Assembly (NCBI GenBank): GCA_003017855.1
Contig: PYER01000006.1
Span: 1-64,000, forward strand
DNA from: a filamentous cyanobacterium CCT1
GTDB lineage: Bacteria > Cyanobacteriota > Cyanobacteriia > Phormidesmidales > Phormidesmidaceae
Length of the DNA stretch: 64,000 bases
Direction: 5' to 3'
Shown: positions 47,954-56,050 of the stretch, in pieces
Numbering within the stretch: the first letter of the stretch is position 1
Layout: every line of letters starts with the position of its first letter
Notes under the pieces: generated by a model
What the model was told of the DNA's origin: nothing
Seen by the model: only the letters and a program-made list of their open reading frames with translations
Databases searched by the model: none
Program-made: the position numbers and the translations under genes

Positions 47954-48253
47954 ATGAAAATTCCGGTTTTTAGCCGTGTCTACAACGGTCTGTTGAAGCA
48001 TCCTCGCTACCGCTGGGTAGTGATGGGAGCATCGTTAATCTACCTAATCAGCCCCATCGACATTTCTCCCGACCTGATTCCTGTGGTGGGCTGGATTGAC
48101 GACGGCGTTGTGGCCACACTGCTGGCAACTGGCATTACCCAGGTGCTGCTCGATCGCCGCCAGGCCATGAAAGACCAAAAGGCGCTGACTGAGCAGGCTG
48201 AGGGGATTTCTACCGATGTCGTGGCTCTACCCACCGACTCTGATCAAACGTAA
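47954..48253 (+). CDS. YkvA-family (DUF1232) membrane protein
   Basis: A 99-residue protein with the DUF1232 motif WVVMGASLIYLISPIDISPD then LIPVVGWIDDGVVATLLATG, two hydrophobic segments around the invariant SPIDxxPD turn. The family is widespread but its role is unknown. The TAA stop overlaps the ATG of the ABC permease gene (TAATG), so the two are coupled. The start is ATG 47954; TTG 47948 is possible. Confidence 0.85.
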   Translation: MKIPVFSRVYNGLLKHPRYRWVVMGASLIYLISPIDISPDLIPVVGWIDDGVVATLLATGITQVLLDRRQAMKDQKALTEQAEGISTDVVALPTDSDQT

Positions 48254-49092
48254 TGGATTGGCTTTTGGATCCGCTTAACTACGATTTTATGCGCCAGGCG
48301 CTGCTGGCCAGCTTTTTGGTCGGCATTCTTTGCCCGGTGGTGGGCACTTACCTGATTGTGCAGCGCATGGCCATGCTGGGGGATGTAGTGGCCCACGGGG
48401 TGCTGCCTGGTCTAGCGATCGCCAGCTTTTTCAACCTGCCCGTTTTACTGGGGGCCTTCACCTGCGGCCTGCTGAGCACCGCTGTCATCGCCTGGATCCG
48501 CGCCCAGTCGCGCATTAAAGTCGATACCGCGATGGCGATCACCTTTTCCACCTTTTTCTCCCTGGGCATAACCCTGCTGACGGTGTTTCGCAGTCGGGTC
48601 TCCCTAGAACAGCTGCTGTTTGGCGACATTCTCAGTATTAATGCCGCCGATGTCTGGCAGATTGGGGCGATCGCCGGGCTGGTACTGGTTGCGGTCGGAT
48701 TGTTTTACAAAGAACTGCTGTTCTTCACCTTCGACCCCCTTGGGGCCGAAGCCCTGGGGCTACCCGTCAACCGCATCAACCTGGGCCTGATGGCAGGCAT
48801 CACCCTAGCCATCATCGCTGGCATAGAAACTGTAGGCGTGATTCTGGTCGTGGCCCTCATGGTTGGCCCCGCCGCCACCGCCTACCTGCTGGTCAAAGAG
48901 TTGCACTGGATGATGGGTTTAGGTGCTACCCTAGGCGTGCTATTTAGTGTGGTGGGCATGTACAGCAGCTACTATCTGGATATACCATCGGGACCTGCGA
49001 TCGGGCTGACGGTATTTGTAGGATTTTTGCTGGCCCTGCTGTTTAGCCCACGCCAGGGAATTATTGGACGCTGGGTTAGCAGCCATACCTAA
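48253..49092 (+). CDS. ABC-3 family metal-ion transporter permease
   Basis: A 279-residue inner-membrane permease with about eight helices, of the ZnuB/MntB/TroC family that imports zinc or manganese. It carries FLVGILCPVVGTYLIVQRMA, MLGDVVAHGVLPGLAIASFF (the conserved SHxxLPGxA-like segment) and ETVGVILVVALMVGPAATAY. No ATPase or binding-protein gene is adjacent, so its partners must be elsewhere. It is translationally coupled to the YkvA gene. The metal cannot be told from the sequence. Confidence 0.88.
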   Translation: MDWLLDPLNYDFMRQALLASFLVGILCPVVGTYLIVQRMAMLGDVVAHGVLPGLAIASFFNLPVLLGAFTCGLLSTAVIAWIRAQSRIKVDTAMAITFSTFFSLGITLLTVFRSRVSLEQLLFGDILSINAADVWQIGAIAGLVLVAVGLFYKELLFFTFDPLGAEALGLPVNRINLGLMAGITLAIIAGIETVGVILVVALMVGPAATAYLLVKELHWMMGLGATLGVLFSVVGMYSSYYLDIPSGPAIGLTVFVGFLLALLFSPRQGIIGRWVSSHT

Positions 49093-49290
49093 TACATAGG
49101 TGGATATCAGGCCCCTTTGCTCATTGCCAGCGAAGATAGTCGATTCCCTTTCAACCCGGTCCTTTATACGTATAGCACTGTTCCTAGTCTGTATAGATGC
49201 CTTTAACTAGAGGAATAGCACTTTGATAGGTAAGCGCCAGGTTAAGGTATGGTGACTGTGGTTTAAGTCTTATTGTTAAGGTAGGTTACG

Positions 49291-50160
49291 GTGGCGATTG
49301 TCCTGACCCCCCTGAAAGCCCTATGGCGAAAGAAAACTCTCATCAAACGTTGGCTGCCGCTAGATGACGCCCAATGGGGCAAATTGAATCTACTCAAAAC
49401 TTTGGTTCAGCGAGACTTAGAGGCGCGCTATAAAGGCTCTATTTTAGGCAAGCTTTGGCCCCTGCTCAACCAGGTGTCTCAGTTGCTGATCTATACCTAC
49501 GTGTTTGGGGTCGTGCTCCAACTCAGGCTCAGTTTGATTGGGCTACCCGAAGACAATTCCTTTATCTTTGGGCTATGGCTATTTGCCGGTTTGCTCCCCT
49601 GGTTGGCCTTCAGCGGCGGACTATCCCAAGCGACCACGTCGGTTATTACCCAATCCAATCTGGTCAAAAAGGTTGTCTTTCCTCTCTCTCTACTCCCCCT
49701 AGTGCCTATTCTCTCTACTTTTATTGAAAGCACCTTTGGCCTCATGGCGCTGATTACCTTCGTGGTGCTGGCCACCCAAAAGCTGCACCCAACCCTATTA
49801 CTGTTGCCTCTGGTATGGTTCCCCCAGCTATGTTTGACCGCTGGCCTAGGGTTTTTGACCGCCGGTCTGTCGGTATTTTTGCGCGACATTCCCCAAACCC
49901 TAGGGGTCATTCTTAATCTATGGTTCTATGCCACACCGCTCATTTATCCAGCTAACATGATTCCTCAACCGTTTCAAAGCTGGGTGTTTTGGCTCAATCC
50001 TATGGCAGCCATAGGCGAACTGTATCGAGATATGATTTTAACGGGAACCGTGACCCACTGGAACGAGTGGGCCGTGGCGACAATTGCATCCATAATGATT
50101 CTGCTAGGGAGCTTCTGGTGCTATCGCAAACTACGGCCTGCCTTTGCTGATGTTCTGTAG
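49291..50160 (+). CDS. Polysaccharide ABC exporter permease (Wzm-like)
   Basis: A 289-residue ABC-2-type membrane protein with six helices. Family features are LLKTLVQRDLEARYKGSILG, KLWPLLNQVSQLLIYTYVFG and FLRDIPQTLGVILNLWFYAT then PLIYPANMIP. It forms the channel that carries a lipid-linked glycan across the inner membrane. The start is GTG 49291. It is the first gene of the polysaccharide cluster; the ATPase partner follows after 180 bp. Confidence 0.93.
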   Translation: MAIVLTPLKALWRKKTLIKRWLPLDDAQWGKLNLLKTLVQRDLEARYKGSILGKLWPLLNQVSQLLIYTYVFGVVLQLRLSLIGLPEDNSFIFGLWLFAGLLPWLAFSGGLSQATTSVITQSNLVKKVVFPLSLLPLVPILSTFIESTFGLMALITFVVLATQKLHPTLLLLPLVWFPQLCLTAGLGFLTAGLSVFLRDIPQTLGVILNLWFYATPLIYPANMIPQPFQSWVFWLNPMAAIGELYRDMILTGTVTHWNEWAVATIASIMILLGSFWCYRKLRPAFADVL

Positions 50161-50340
50161 CGCGATCGCGAAACATTACAATAACTCGGGAGTATCAACC
50201 ATACTTTTGACGGTTATTACGGTCTATTAAAGAAAAATAAACCTGGCCGAATGAGGAACTACAGACGCCGCTAAATCTCCAAGAAATTGACCAAGTAGCG
50301 TTAGCGATAGCTGTCTAAACAGGAAGGATTGTGGGGAGCA

Positions 50341-52311
50341 ATGACTGAGGGACTTGCAATTTCGCTGCAGAATGTATCAAAGGTGTATAAGCGATATCAC
50401 CAACCCGTGGATCGTTTAAAGGAGATTTTGTTGCCCGGAAAACCCAGGGCAGAAGAATTTTGGGCACTACAAGATATCAACTTAGATATTTTTCAAGGCG
50501 AATCGCTGGGTCTCATTGGCCGAAATGGTTCTGGTAAAAGTACTCTGCTGCAAATTATTGCAGGCACCCTTACCCCAACAACGGGAGAAGTAAAGGTCAA
50601 TGGACGAATGTCAGCGCTACTGGAGCTAGGCAGTGGATTTAACCCAGAGTTTACAGGACGGCAAAACGTATTTTTTAATGGTCGTCTTTTAGGATTGACT
50701 CAGGAAGAAGTTGAGAATAAGTTTGATGAAATTGCTGCCTTTGCTGACATCGGCGATTTTCTTGATCAGCCAGTGAAAACCTATTCTAGTGGTATGTTTG
50801 TTCGCTTGGCCTTTTCGGTAGCGGTTAATGTTGATCCTCAGATCTTAATTGTAGACGAAGCTCTAGCCGTGGGAGATGTTTTTTTTCAACAAAAGTGCTT
50901 TGGCAAAATGCGGCAGCTAAAGGCATTGGGTAGCAACCTACTATTTGTCTCCCACGATTCTTCCACAATTTACAAACTCTGTAGTCGGGCAGTACTTTTA
51001 GAGAATGGTCACTTGGTTCTAGATAGTCAGCCGAGGCAGGTGATTGATTTATACGAAGCTAAGGTCTTGAAAGAAGCAGATCAAGATTCTGACTCCCTAG
51101 ATGTCAACGTGATTTTTGAAACAGATCAACCAAAAGGCAACCCTGACTCGGAAGATGTAATACAAGGAATGCCAGAAAACGTAGAAGAGATAAAACTTCA
51201 TCGATCGGACGTTACTATCCGCTCGGTTCAGCTTTTGACTGCTGATGGAGAAACGACCCAAACTCCTACTATTGACCAACCCGTCCGGCTGGCGATAAAT
51301 CTACAGTTTCACAAAGCTTTTGAAGATCCGCACGTTGGATTTAAAATTCGCGATCGCACAGGCATGGATTTATTCATGACTAATAGTTACATCATGAATC
51401 AGCCGTTGGGAAGGGTCGAAGCTGAAGAAACTGTAGAAGTGAATTTTGATTTTTGCACATATATCATTGAAGGAGATTACACAGTAACAATTGGCATAGC
51501 TGATGGTGGTCATGGCCATGGCATGTTCCGCACAACCCTTGCCTATGCCCACAATGCCCTGTCGTTTAAGGTGTTGCGAGAGGCTGAAAAAGCCGAATGG
51601 TTTGGACTTGTAAGTCTCAATCCAAAATTAACCGTAAAGCGAAGCCAATTAAAAGCGACTCAGCCAATTTATCGTCCGCCTATTTCAACACCCGCTAACG
51701 CCTTTGTGGATGACCGGCTTTTTACTTTACTACAACCTTATACCTTATGCAGTCGGATTCGCCTTGAAAAACTAGCCAAGCTAGCTAACCAGGTAAACGA
51801 TCAAAAAGTACCGGGTGACTTTGTCGAATGTGGCACTTATAAAGGCGGTTCTGCTGCATTACTTAGCAGATTTTTGGGCTTAGAACGTCATCTCTGGCTT
51901 TACGATAGTTTTCAGGGAATGCCGTCTACCTCTGCCAAGGATGGCGAAAATGCTGCAGAGTGGGTTGGGAGATGTGTTGCGGACGTCTCTGATTTGCAGG
52001 AAGTTTTAGACCACGTTTCAGCGCCTTTAGAAAAATGCCATATCAAACCAGGTTGGTTCAAAGAAACGTTTCAAGAAGAGTTGCCTGAGCAAGTAGCATT
52101 GCTACATTGCGATGCTGATTGGTATGAGTCCGTTTCTCTTGTCTTGAACACGTTTTACGATCGTATTCCCAAAGGTGGATGCATTATCTTAGACGACTTT
52201 GGTTACTGGGAAGGGTGTCGCGAAGCATTTTATGATTTCTGCCGCAAACGAGATGAAAAGCCGCTTTTAGAGCGCACTGGCTCAACGCAAGCTTATTGGA
52301 TTAAAGGCTAA
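50341..52311 (+). CDS. Wzt-like ABC ATPase with glycan-binding domain fused to a TylF-type methyltransferase
   Basis: A 656-residue fusion. Residues 1-245 are an ABC ATPase: LIGRNGSGKST (Walker A), TYSSGMFVRLAFSVAV (signature), ILIVDEALAVGD (Walker B) and LLFVSHD (H-loop). Residues 285-415 form a beta-rich Wzt-C-like glycan-binding domain (VRLAINLQFHKAFEDPHVGF, YTVTIGIADGGHGHGMFR). Residues 485-656 are a TylF/MycF-family O-methyltransferase: GDFVECGTYKGGSAAL (SAM), YDSFQGMP, ALLHCDADWYESV and CIILDDFGYWEG (metal acids). In Wzt systems the C-terminal domain recognises a capped chain end; here the capping enzyme may be attached. The TTG at 50329 is an alternative start. No frameshift is seen at the junction. 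Confidence 0.9.
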   Translation: MTEGLAISLQNVSKVYKRYHQPVDRLKEILLPGKPRAEEFWALQDINLDIFQGESLGLIGRNGSGKSTLLQIIAGTLTPTTGEVKVNGRMSALLELGSGFNPEFTGRQNVFFNGRLLGLTQEEVENKFDEIAAFADIGDFLDQPVKTYSSGMFVRLAFSVAVNVDPQILIVDEALAVGDVFFQQKCFGKMRQLKALGSNLLFVSHDSSTIYKLCSRAVLLENGHLVLDSQPRQVIDLYEAKVLKEADQDSDSLDVNVIFETDQPKGNPDSEDVIQGMPENVEEIKLHRSDVTIRSVQLLTADGETTQTPTIDQPVRLAINLQFHKAFEDPHVGFKIRDRTGMDLFMTNSYIMNQPLGRVEAEETVEVNFDFCTYIIEGDYTVTIGIADGGHGHGMFRTTLAYAHNALSFKVLREAEKAEWFGLVSLNPKLTVKRSQLKATQPIYRPPISTPANAFVDDRLFTLLQPYTLCSRIRLEKLAKLANQVNDQKVPGDFVECGTYKGGSAALLSRFLGLERHLWLYDSFQGMPSTSAKDGENAAEWVGRCVADVSDLQEVLDHVSAPLEKCHIKPGWFKETFQEELPEQVALLHCDADWYESVSLVLNTFYDRIPKGGCIILDDFGYWEGCREAFYDFCRKRDEKPLLERTGSTQAYWIKG

Positions 52312-52421
52312 CCTTGTCGACCAGTTATGCTGTTGTTCTAAATTTAGTATAGATAAAACCCATATTTTGATAATTTTTCAATTGGGATTACCTCATTCAT
52401 AGTCGTATCGTTGTCCTGGGA

Positions 52422-53336
52422 GTGTTGTTGGTGAAAATCAAGAGTCCTATTACTGGGTACGACAACGTGACTCTCCTAAAAACATTTTCGACGCAAAAGA
52501 TTGTTGGCGATTGGCAAGAATTTTTTGGTATAGATATCAATGCGGAACTTGGCTCTTACCCAGACTTCCACCTCTTTCAATGTAATGTTACTGGCCTCCG
52601 CTTTTTCTACCCATTAGATATTTTTGGCTCAGCTCAGCTTTATGAAAAACTCATGAAGTTTGAATGGTATTATATGAATGATAAATGGGAATATAGAATT
52701 GCTCTTCAAGATCTGCAGAACTGTGGAACAGCTTTAGAAATTGGTTGCGGACATGGTCACTTTGTAAATCAAGCTAGTAAAAAGGGAATTCAAATTGAAG
52801 GTATAGATTCTAATGATAGAGCAATACTTGAAGCCCAGCAAAATGGACTCAACGTTCACAAAGGATCAGTTGAAGAGCTACTAGCTCAAAAGAAAAATCA
52901 ATACGATTATCTGTGTAGCTTTCAAGTTCTAGAGCACCTACCTGATCCATTAGAATTTTTGAAAAACTGTACAGAGCTTTTAAAGCTAAACGGACAATTA
53001 TTGTTAAGTGTACCCAATATAAACAGTTTTTTGAAATATCAGTACAACTTGCTGGATATGCCCCCTCATCACATGACCCAGTGGTCTGTCTACTCTTTTC
53101 GTGCTTTAGAAAATTTCTTACCACTAAAACTCGAAAACGCCCGTTTTGAACCTTTGGCTGATTACCATATTTCCGGCTACTTACAAGCAAAAGAAAATCA
53201 ATTTAAAGAGATAGTATCTCGACTACCTGAACCCTTAGTTAAGTCGGTAATAAACAAGTGCGAAAGTTTTTTGAGAAAAGGCTTAAATAAATATACAAAA
53301 GGTCAAAGCCTGTACGTCAAGTTTCGGAAGAAGTAA
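52422..53336 (+). CDS. SAM-dependent methyltransferase of the polysaccharide cluster
   Basis: A 304-residue class I methyltransferase. It has LEIGCGHGHFVNQASKKGIQ (motif I, SAM binding), EGIDSNDRAI (acidic residue at the end of strand 2), YLCSFQVLEHLPDPLEFLKN and LLLSVPNINSFLKY. The first 100 residues are a separate part with VTGLRFFYPLDIFGSAQLYE, probably substrate-related. Probable role: methylation of sugars or lipid intermediates in glycan synthesis. GTG 52422 and GTG 52431 are both possible starts. The TAA overlaps the next ATG (TAATG). Confidence 0.8.
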   Translation: MLLVKIKSPITGYDNVTLLKTFSTQKIVGDWQEFFGIDINAELGSYPDFHLFQCNVTGLRFFYPLDIFGSAQLYEKLMKFEWYYMNDKWEYRIALQDLQNCGTALEIGCGHGHFVNQASKKGIQIEGIDSNDRAILEAQQNGLNVHKGSVEELLAQKKNQYDYLCSFQVLEHLPDPLEFLKNCTELLKLNGQLLLSVPNINSFLKYQYNLLDMPPHHMTQWSVYSFRALENFLPLKLENARFEPLADYHISGYLQAKENQFKEIVSRLPEPLVKSVINKCESFLRKGLNKYTKGQSLYVKFRKK

Positions 53337-55771
53337 TGAGATATCTCAACTTAGGATGCGGTAATCATTTTCACCCAGATTGGGTAAATGTCGATTCTCA
53401 TTCAGCACAAGCTGATGTCATTATCCATGATGTACGTAAGACTTTACCTTTTCCCAACGAAGCTTTTGATGCAGTTTATCACTCCCACGTGCTGGAGCAT
53501 CTTCCTCGGTCTGAGGCCAGATTCTTTCTTGAGGAGTGTTTACGGGTTCTTCGACCGTGGGGAGTTTTGCGGGTTGTTGTACCAGATTTAGAACAGATTG
53601 CTCGTGAATATCTCCGAATATTAGAAGAAACTAGAAATGGTTCTGAAAAGGCAGCGCATGATTATGATTGGATCTTATTAGAAATGTACGACCAAGCTGT
53701 ACGTCACTATTCTGGAGGCGATATGGCTAGGTACCTAGCCGCTAATGATATTCCTAATCAAGACTATGTTATCGAGCGTTTTGGCTATGAAGGTGAAACA
53801 CTAATAAAAAGTTTAAGAGATCGACATTTAAGTGATTTTGAGGAAATAACGGACCCAGAGCATGTAGATGAAACTGCATTAACCGTTGGCCGTTTCCGCC
53901 TCAGCGGCGAGGTCCATCGCTGGATGTATGATCGCTATTCCCTAACCCGATTATTGAAAGCTACTGGATTTAGAGATATTCGCATTTGTGAGGCGACAGA
54001 GTCACAAATTTTAAATTTTTCTGATTACCACTTAGATGTTCTGGAAAACGGGCAGGTTAGAAAACCCGATTCTTTGTTTATGGAAGCCGTTAAGCCTAAT
54101 ACTATTGTTGATTCCTGGGTTTTCTGCAATGAAGAGGAGCAAGGAAAACTGAAAATAGTACAAATTTCAACCAGCGACATACAAGGCGGCGCAGCTCGTG
54201 CTGCTTATCGACTGCATCAAGGATTACGTTTGATTGAGCAGGACTCTTTAGTATTGGTCAAAGATCGAAGTTCAGACGATCAGTTTGTGTGTTCGATATC
54301 TGACTTAAACCCTACAGAAATTCTTTTGAATGACTATAGTCTTTATGAAGAAATTCAGCCTCACTACATTAATAATAACCGTACTGATCTATCAAACACC
54401 TTATTTTCATACCCCTATCCAGCTGTTGACCTGACGAAAGTCGAGCGGATTAACCAAGCCGATATTATAAACTTACACTGGATTGCCCGGTTTCAGTCAG
54501 CTGAAACCATAGCTTCTCTGTTAGCCCTAGGCAAGCCAGTAGTATGGACTCTACATGATATGGCTCCTCTTACAGGAGGTTGTCATTATTCTGCTGGTTG
54601 TCAAAAATATCAAACTAGCTGCAGTCAATGTCCCCAACTAAAAGAGGACAGATACGATTTAGCGGCATCAGTTTTGAGAAACAATGTTAGTAAGCTATCT
54701 GATTTTTCAAATTTAACTATAGTAACGCCAAGCCAATGGCTGGCAGACTGCGCCCGCAGCAGCCGACTGTTTCAAAATAATCGAATTGAAGTTATCCCGT
54801 ATGGTATAAATATAAATGTGTTTAGATATATTCCTAAAATAGTTGCTAAGAAGCAGTTAAACATACCTGGAGATACACTTACGTTGCTTTTTGGTGCCGA
54901 TGACAGTGCTGAAAAACGGAAAGGCGTAGACTTATTGGTTCAAGCGCTAATTAAGTGCTTTCAAAATCCTTCAGTGCAGGAGTTGCTTCGTAAAGGGAGA
55001 ATTAAGATCTTAAATTTTGGTCGTGGCTGCCCCAGCTTGGACAGCTTAAGCAATTTAGATATTCCTATCGTCTCTCTGGGGTATGTTACCTCAGATGAAG
55101 AGCTGAGTTATATTTACTCTGCAGCTAACGTTTTACTACTACCTTCTCTAGAGGATAATCTTCCTAATCTTTTATTAGAAGCTATGAGTTGTGGAACCCC
55201 TGTCATTGCATTTTCAGTAGGTGGAATGGTAGATCTTATAGACGATGGCAAAACGGGAAGGCTAGTAGCATCAGAAGATGTTGATGGCCTTTCTAAGGCT
55301 ATTTTAGACGCCCTGCTAAACCCCAAAAGTTACGAAGAAATGGGTTTGCAAGCTCATTTAAGGATTGAGCAAAGCCATTCTTTAGACGAGCAAGCTAATC
55401 GGTATTTAAAGCTCTATGAAGAGCTAATAAATAACCATCAATCACATAAAGAATCTGTTGTGGCTCAAAAACCTGACTCGTTCAGGCCATCAGGTCTATG
55501 TGAAATTGCTATTGAAGCAGGGCGTCTTGCTCTATTGCATGAGCGGCAGTTTTCTCATGACTTGAACGCAAAAGTTGTGCAGATTCAGCTTGAACTTCAC
55601 CAAACGCAGACTGATCTCTATACAACTCAGGCAGAGCTTCAAAGGATTCAGGTTCAGCTTCAAGAGGCTCAAGCTCATATAGTTGCTATGGAGACTAGTA
55701 ATTTTTGGAAACTTCGGAAAAGCTGGATTCGAATAAAAACTTTGTTAAGTTCAAAAAAACCACCAATTTAA
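53336..55771 (+). CDS. Methyltransferase-GT4 glycosyltransferase fusion with coiled-coil tail
   Basis: An 811-residue fusion. Residues 1-255 form a methyltransferase: YLNLGCGNHFHPDWVNVD (SAM) and VYHSHVLEHLPRSEARFFLE. Residues 270-700 are a GT4 glycosyltransferase of WcaC type: TSDIQGGAARAAYRLHQGLR, WTLHDMAPLTGGCHYSAGCQ, CSQCPQL and LPSLEDNLPNLLLEAMSCGT then GGMVDLIDDGKTG, the nucleotide-sugar binding segment. Residues 735-785 are a heptad-repeat coiled coil, ending METSNFWKLRKSW, a tail I know from other exopolysaccharide GTs. It starts at ATG 53336, overlapping the previous gene by one base. Base composition is AT-rich like its neighbours. Confidence 0.87.
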   Translation: MRYLNLGCGNHFHPDWVNVDSHSAQADVIIHDVRKTLPFPNEAFDAVYHSHVLEHLPRSEARFFLEECLRVLRPWGVLRVVVPDLEQIAREYLRILEETRNGSEKAAHDYDWILLEMYDQAVRHYSGGDMARYLAANDIPNQDYVIERFGYEGETLIKSLRDRHLSDFEEITDPEHVDETALTVGRFRLSGEVHRWMYDRYSLTRLLKATGFRDIRICEATESQILNFSDYHLDVLENGQVRKPDSLFMEAVKPNTIVDSWVFCNEEEQGKLKIVQISTSDIQGGAARAAYRLHQGLRLIEQDSLVLVKDRSSDDQFVCSISDLNPTEILLNDYSLYEEIQPHYINNNRTDLSNTLFSYPYPAVDLTKVERINQADIINLHWIARFQSAETIASLLALGKPVVWTLHDMAPLTGGCHYSAGCQKYQTSCSQCPQLKEDRYDLAASVLRNNVSKLSDFSNLTIVTPSQWLADCARSSRLFQNNRIEVIPYGININVFRYIPKIVAKKQLNIPGDTLTLLFGADDSAEKRKGVDLLVQALIKCFQNPSVQELLRKGRIKILNFGRGCPSLDSLSNLDIPIVSLGYVTSDEELSYIYSAANVLLLPSLEDNLPNLLLEAMSCGTPVIAFSVGGMVDLIDDGKTGRLVASEDVDGLSKAILDALLNPKSYEEMGLQAHLRIEQSHSLDEQANRYLKLYEELINNHQSHKESVVAQKPDSFRPSGLCEIAIEAGRLALLHERQFSHDLNAKVVQIQLELHQTQTDLYTTQAELQRIQVQLQEAQAHIVAMETSNFWKLRKSWIRIKTLLSSKKPPI

Positions 55772-56050
55772 GCCAATTTACATTAGTATTCTACTCTTGA
55801 AATGATTTACTGGCAATCCTTTAAACATATGATTTAAAACCCTTTAAATGATGTGGGTTTACGCTTATTGCAATGAAATACAATTTTTGATTCGCTTATT
55901 CGCTAAGTCATTCATGGTTGGCTAAGTAAGAAAGACATGAAAAAACATTGGATATTAGTAGCCGTATTAGTAAACATTTGTTGTATATCCTCAATTTAAG
56001 ATTAAGGTTGCATTTGACTTATAGAGCACTATTTTAACGAAAGAGAGATT

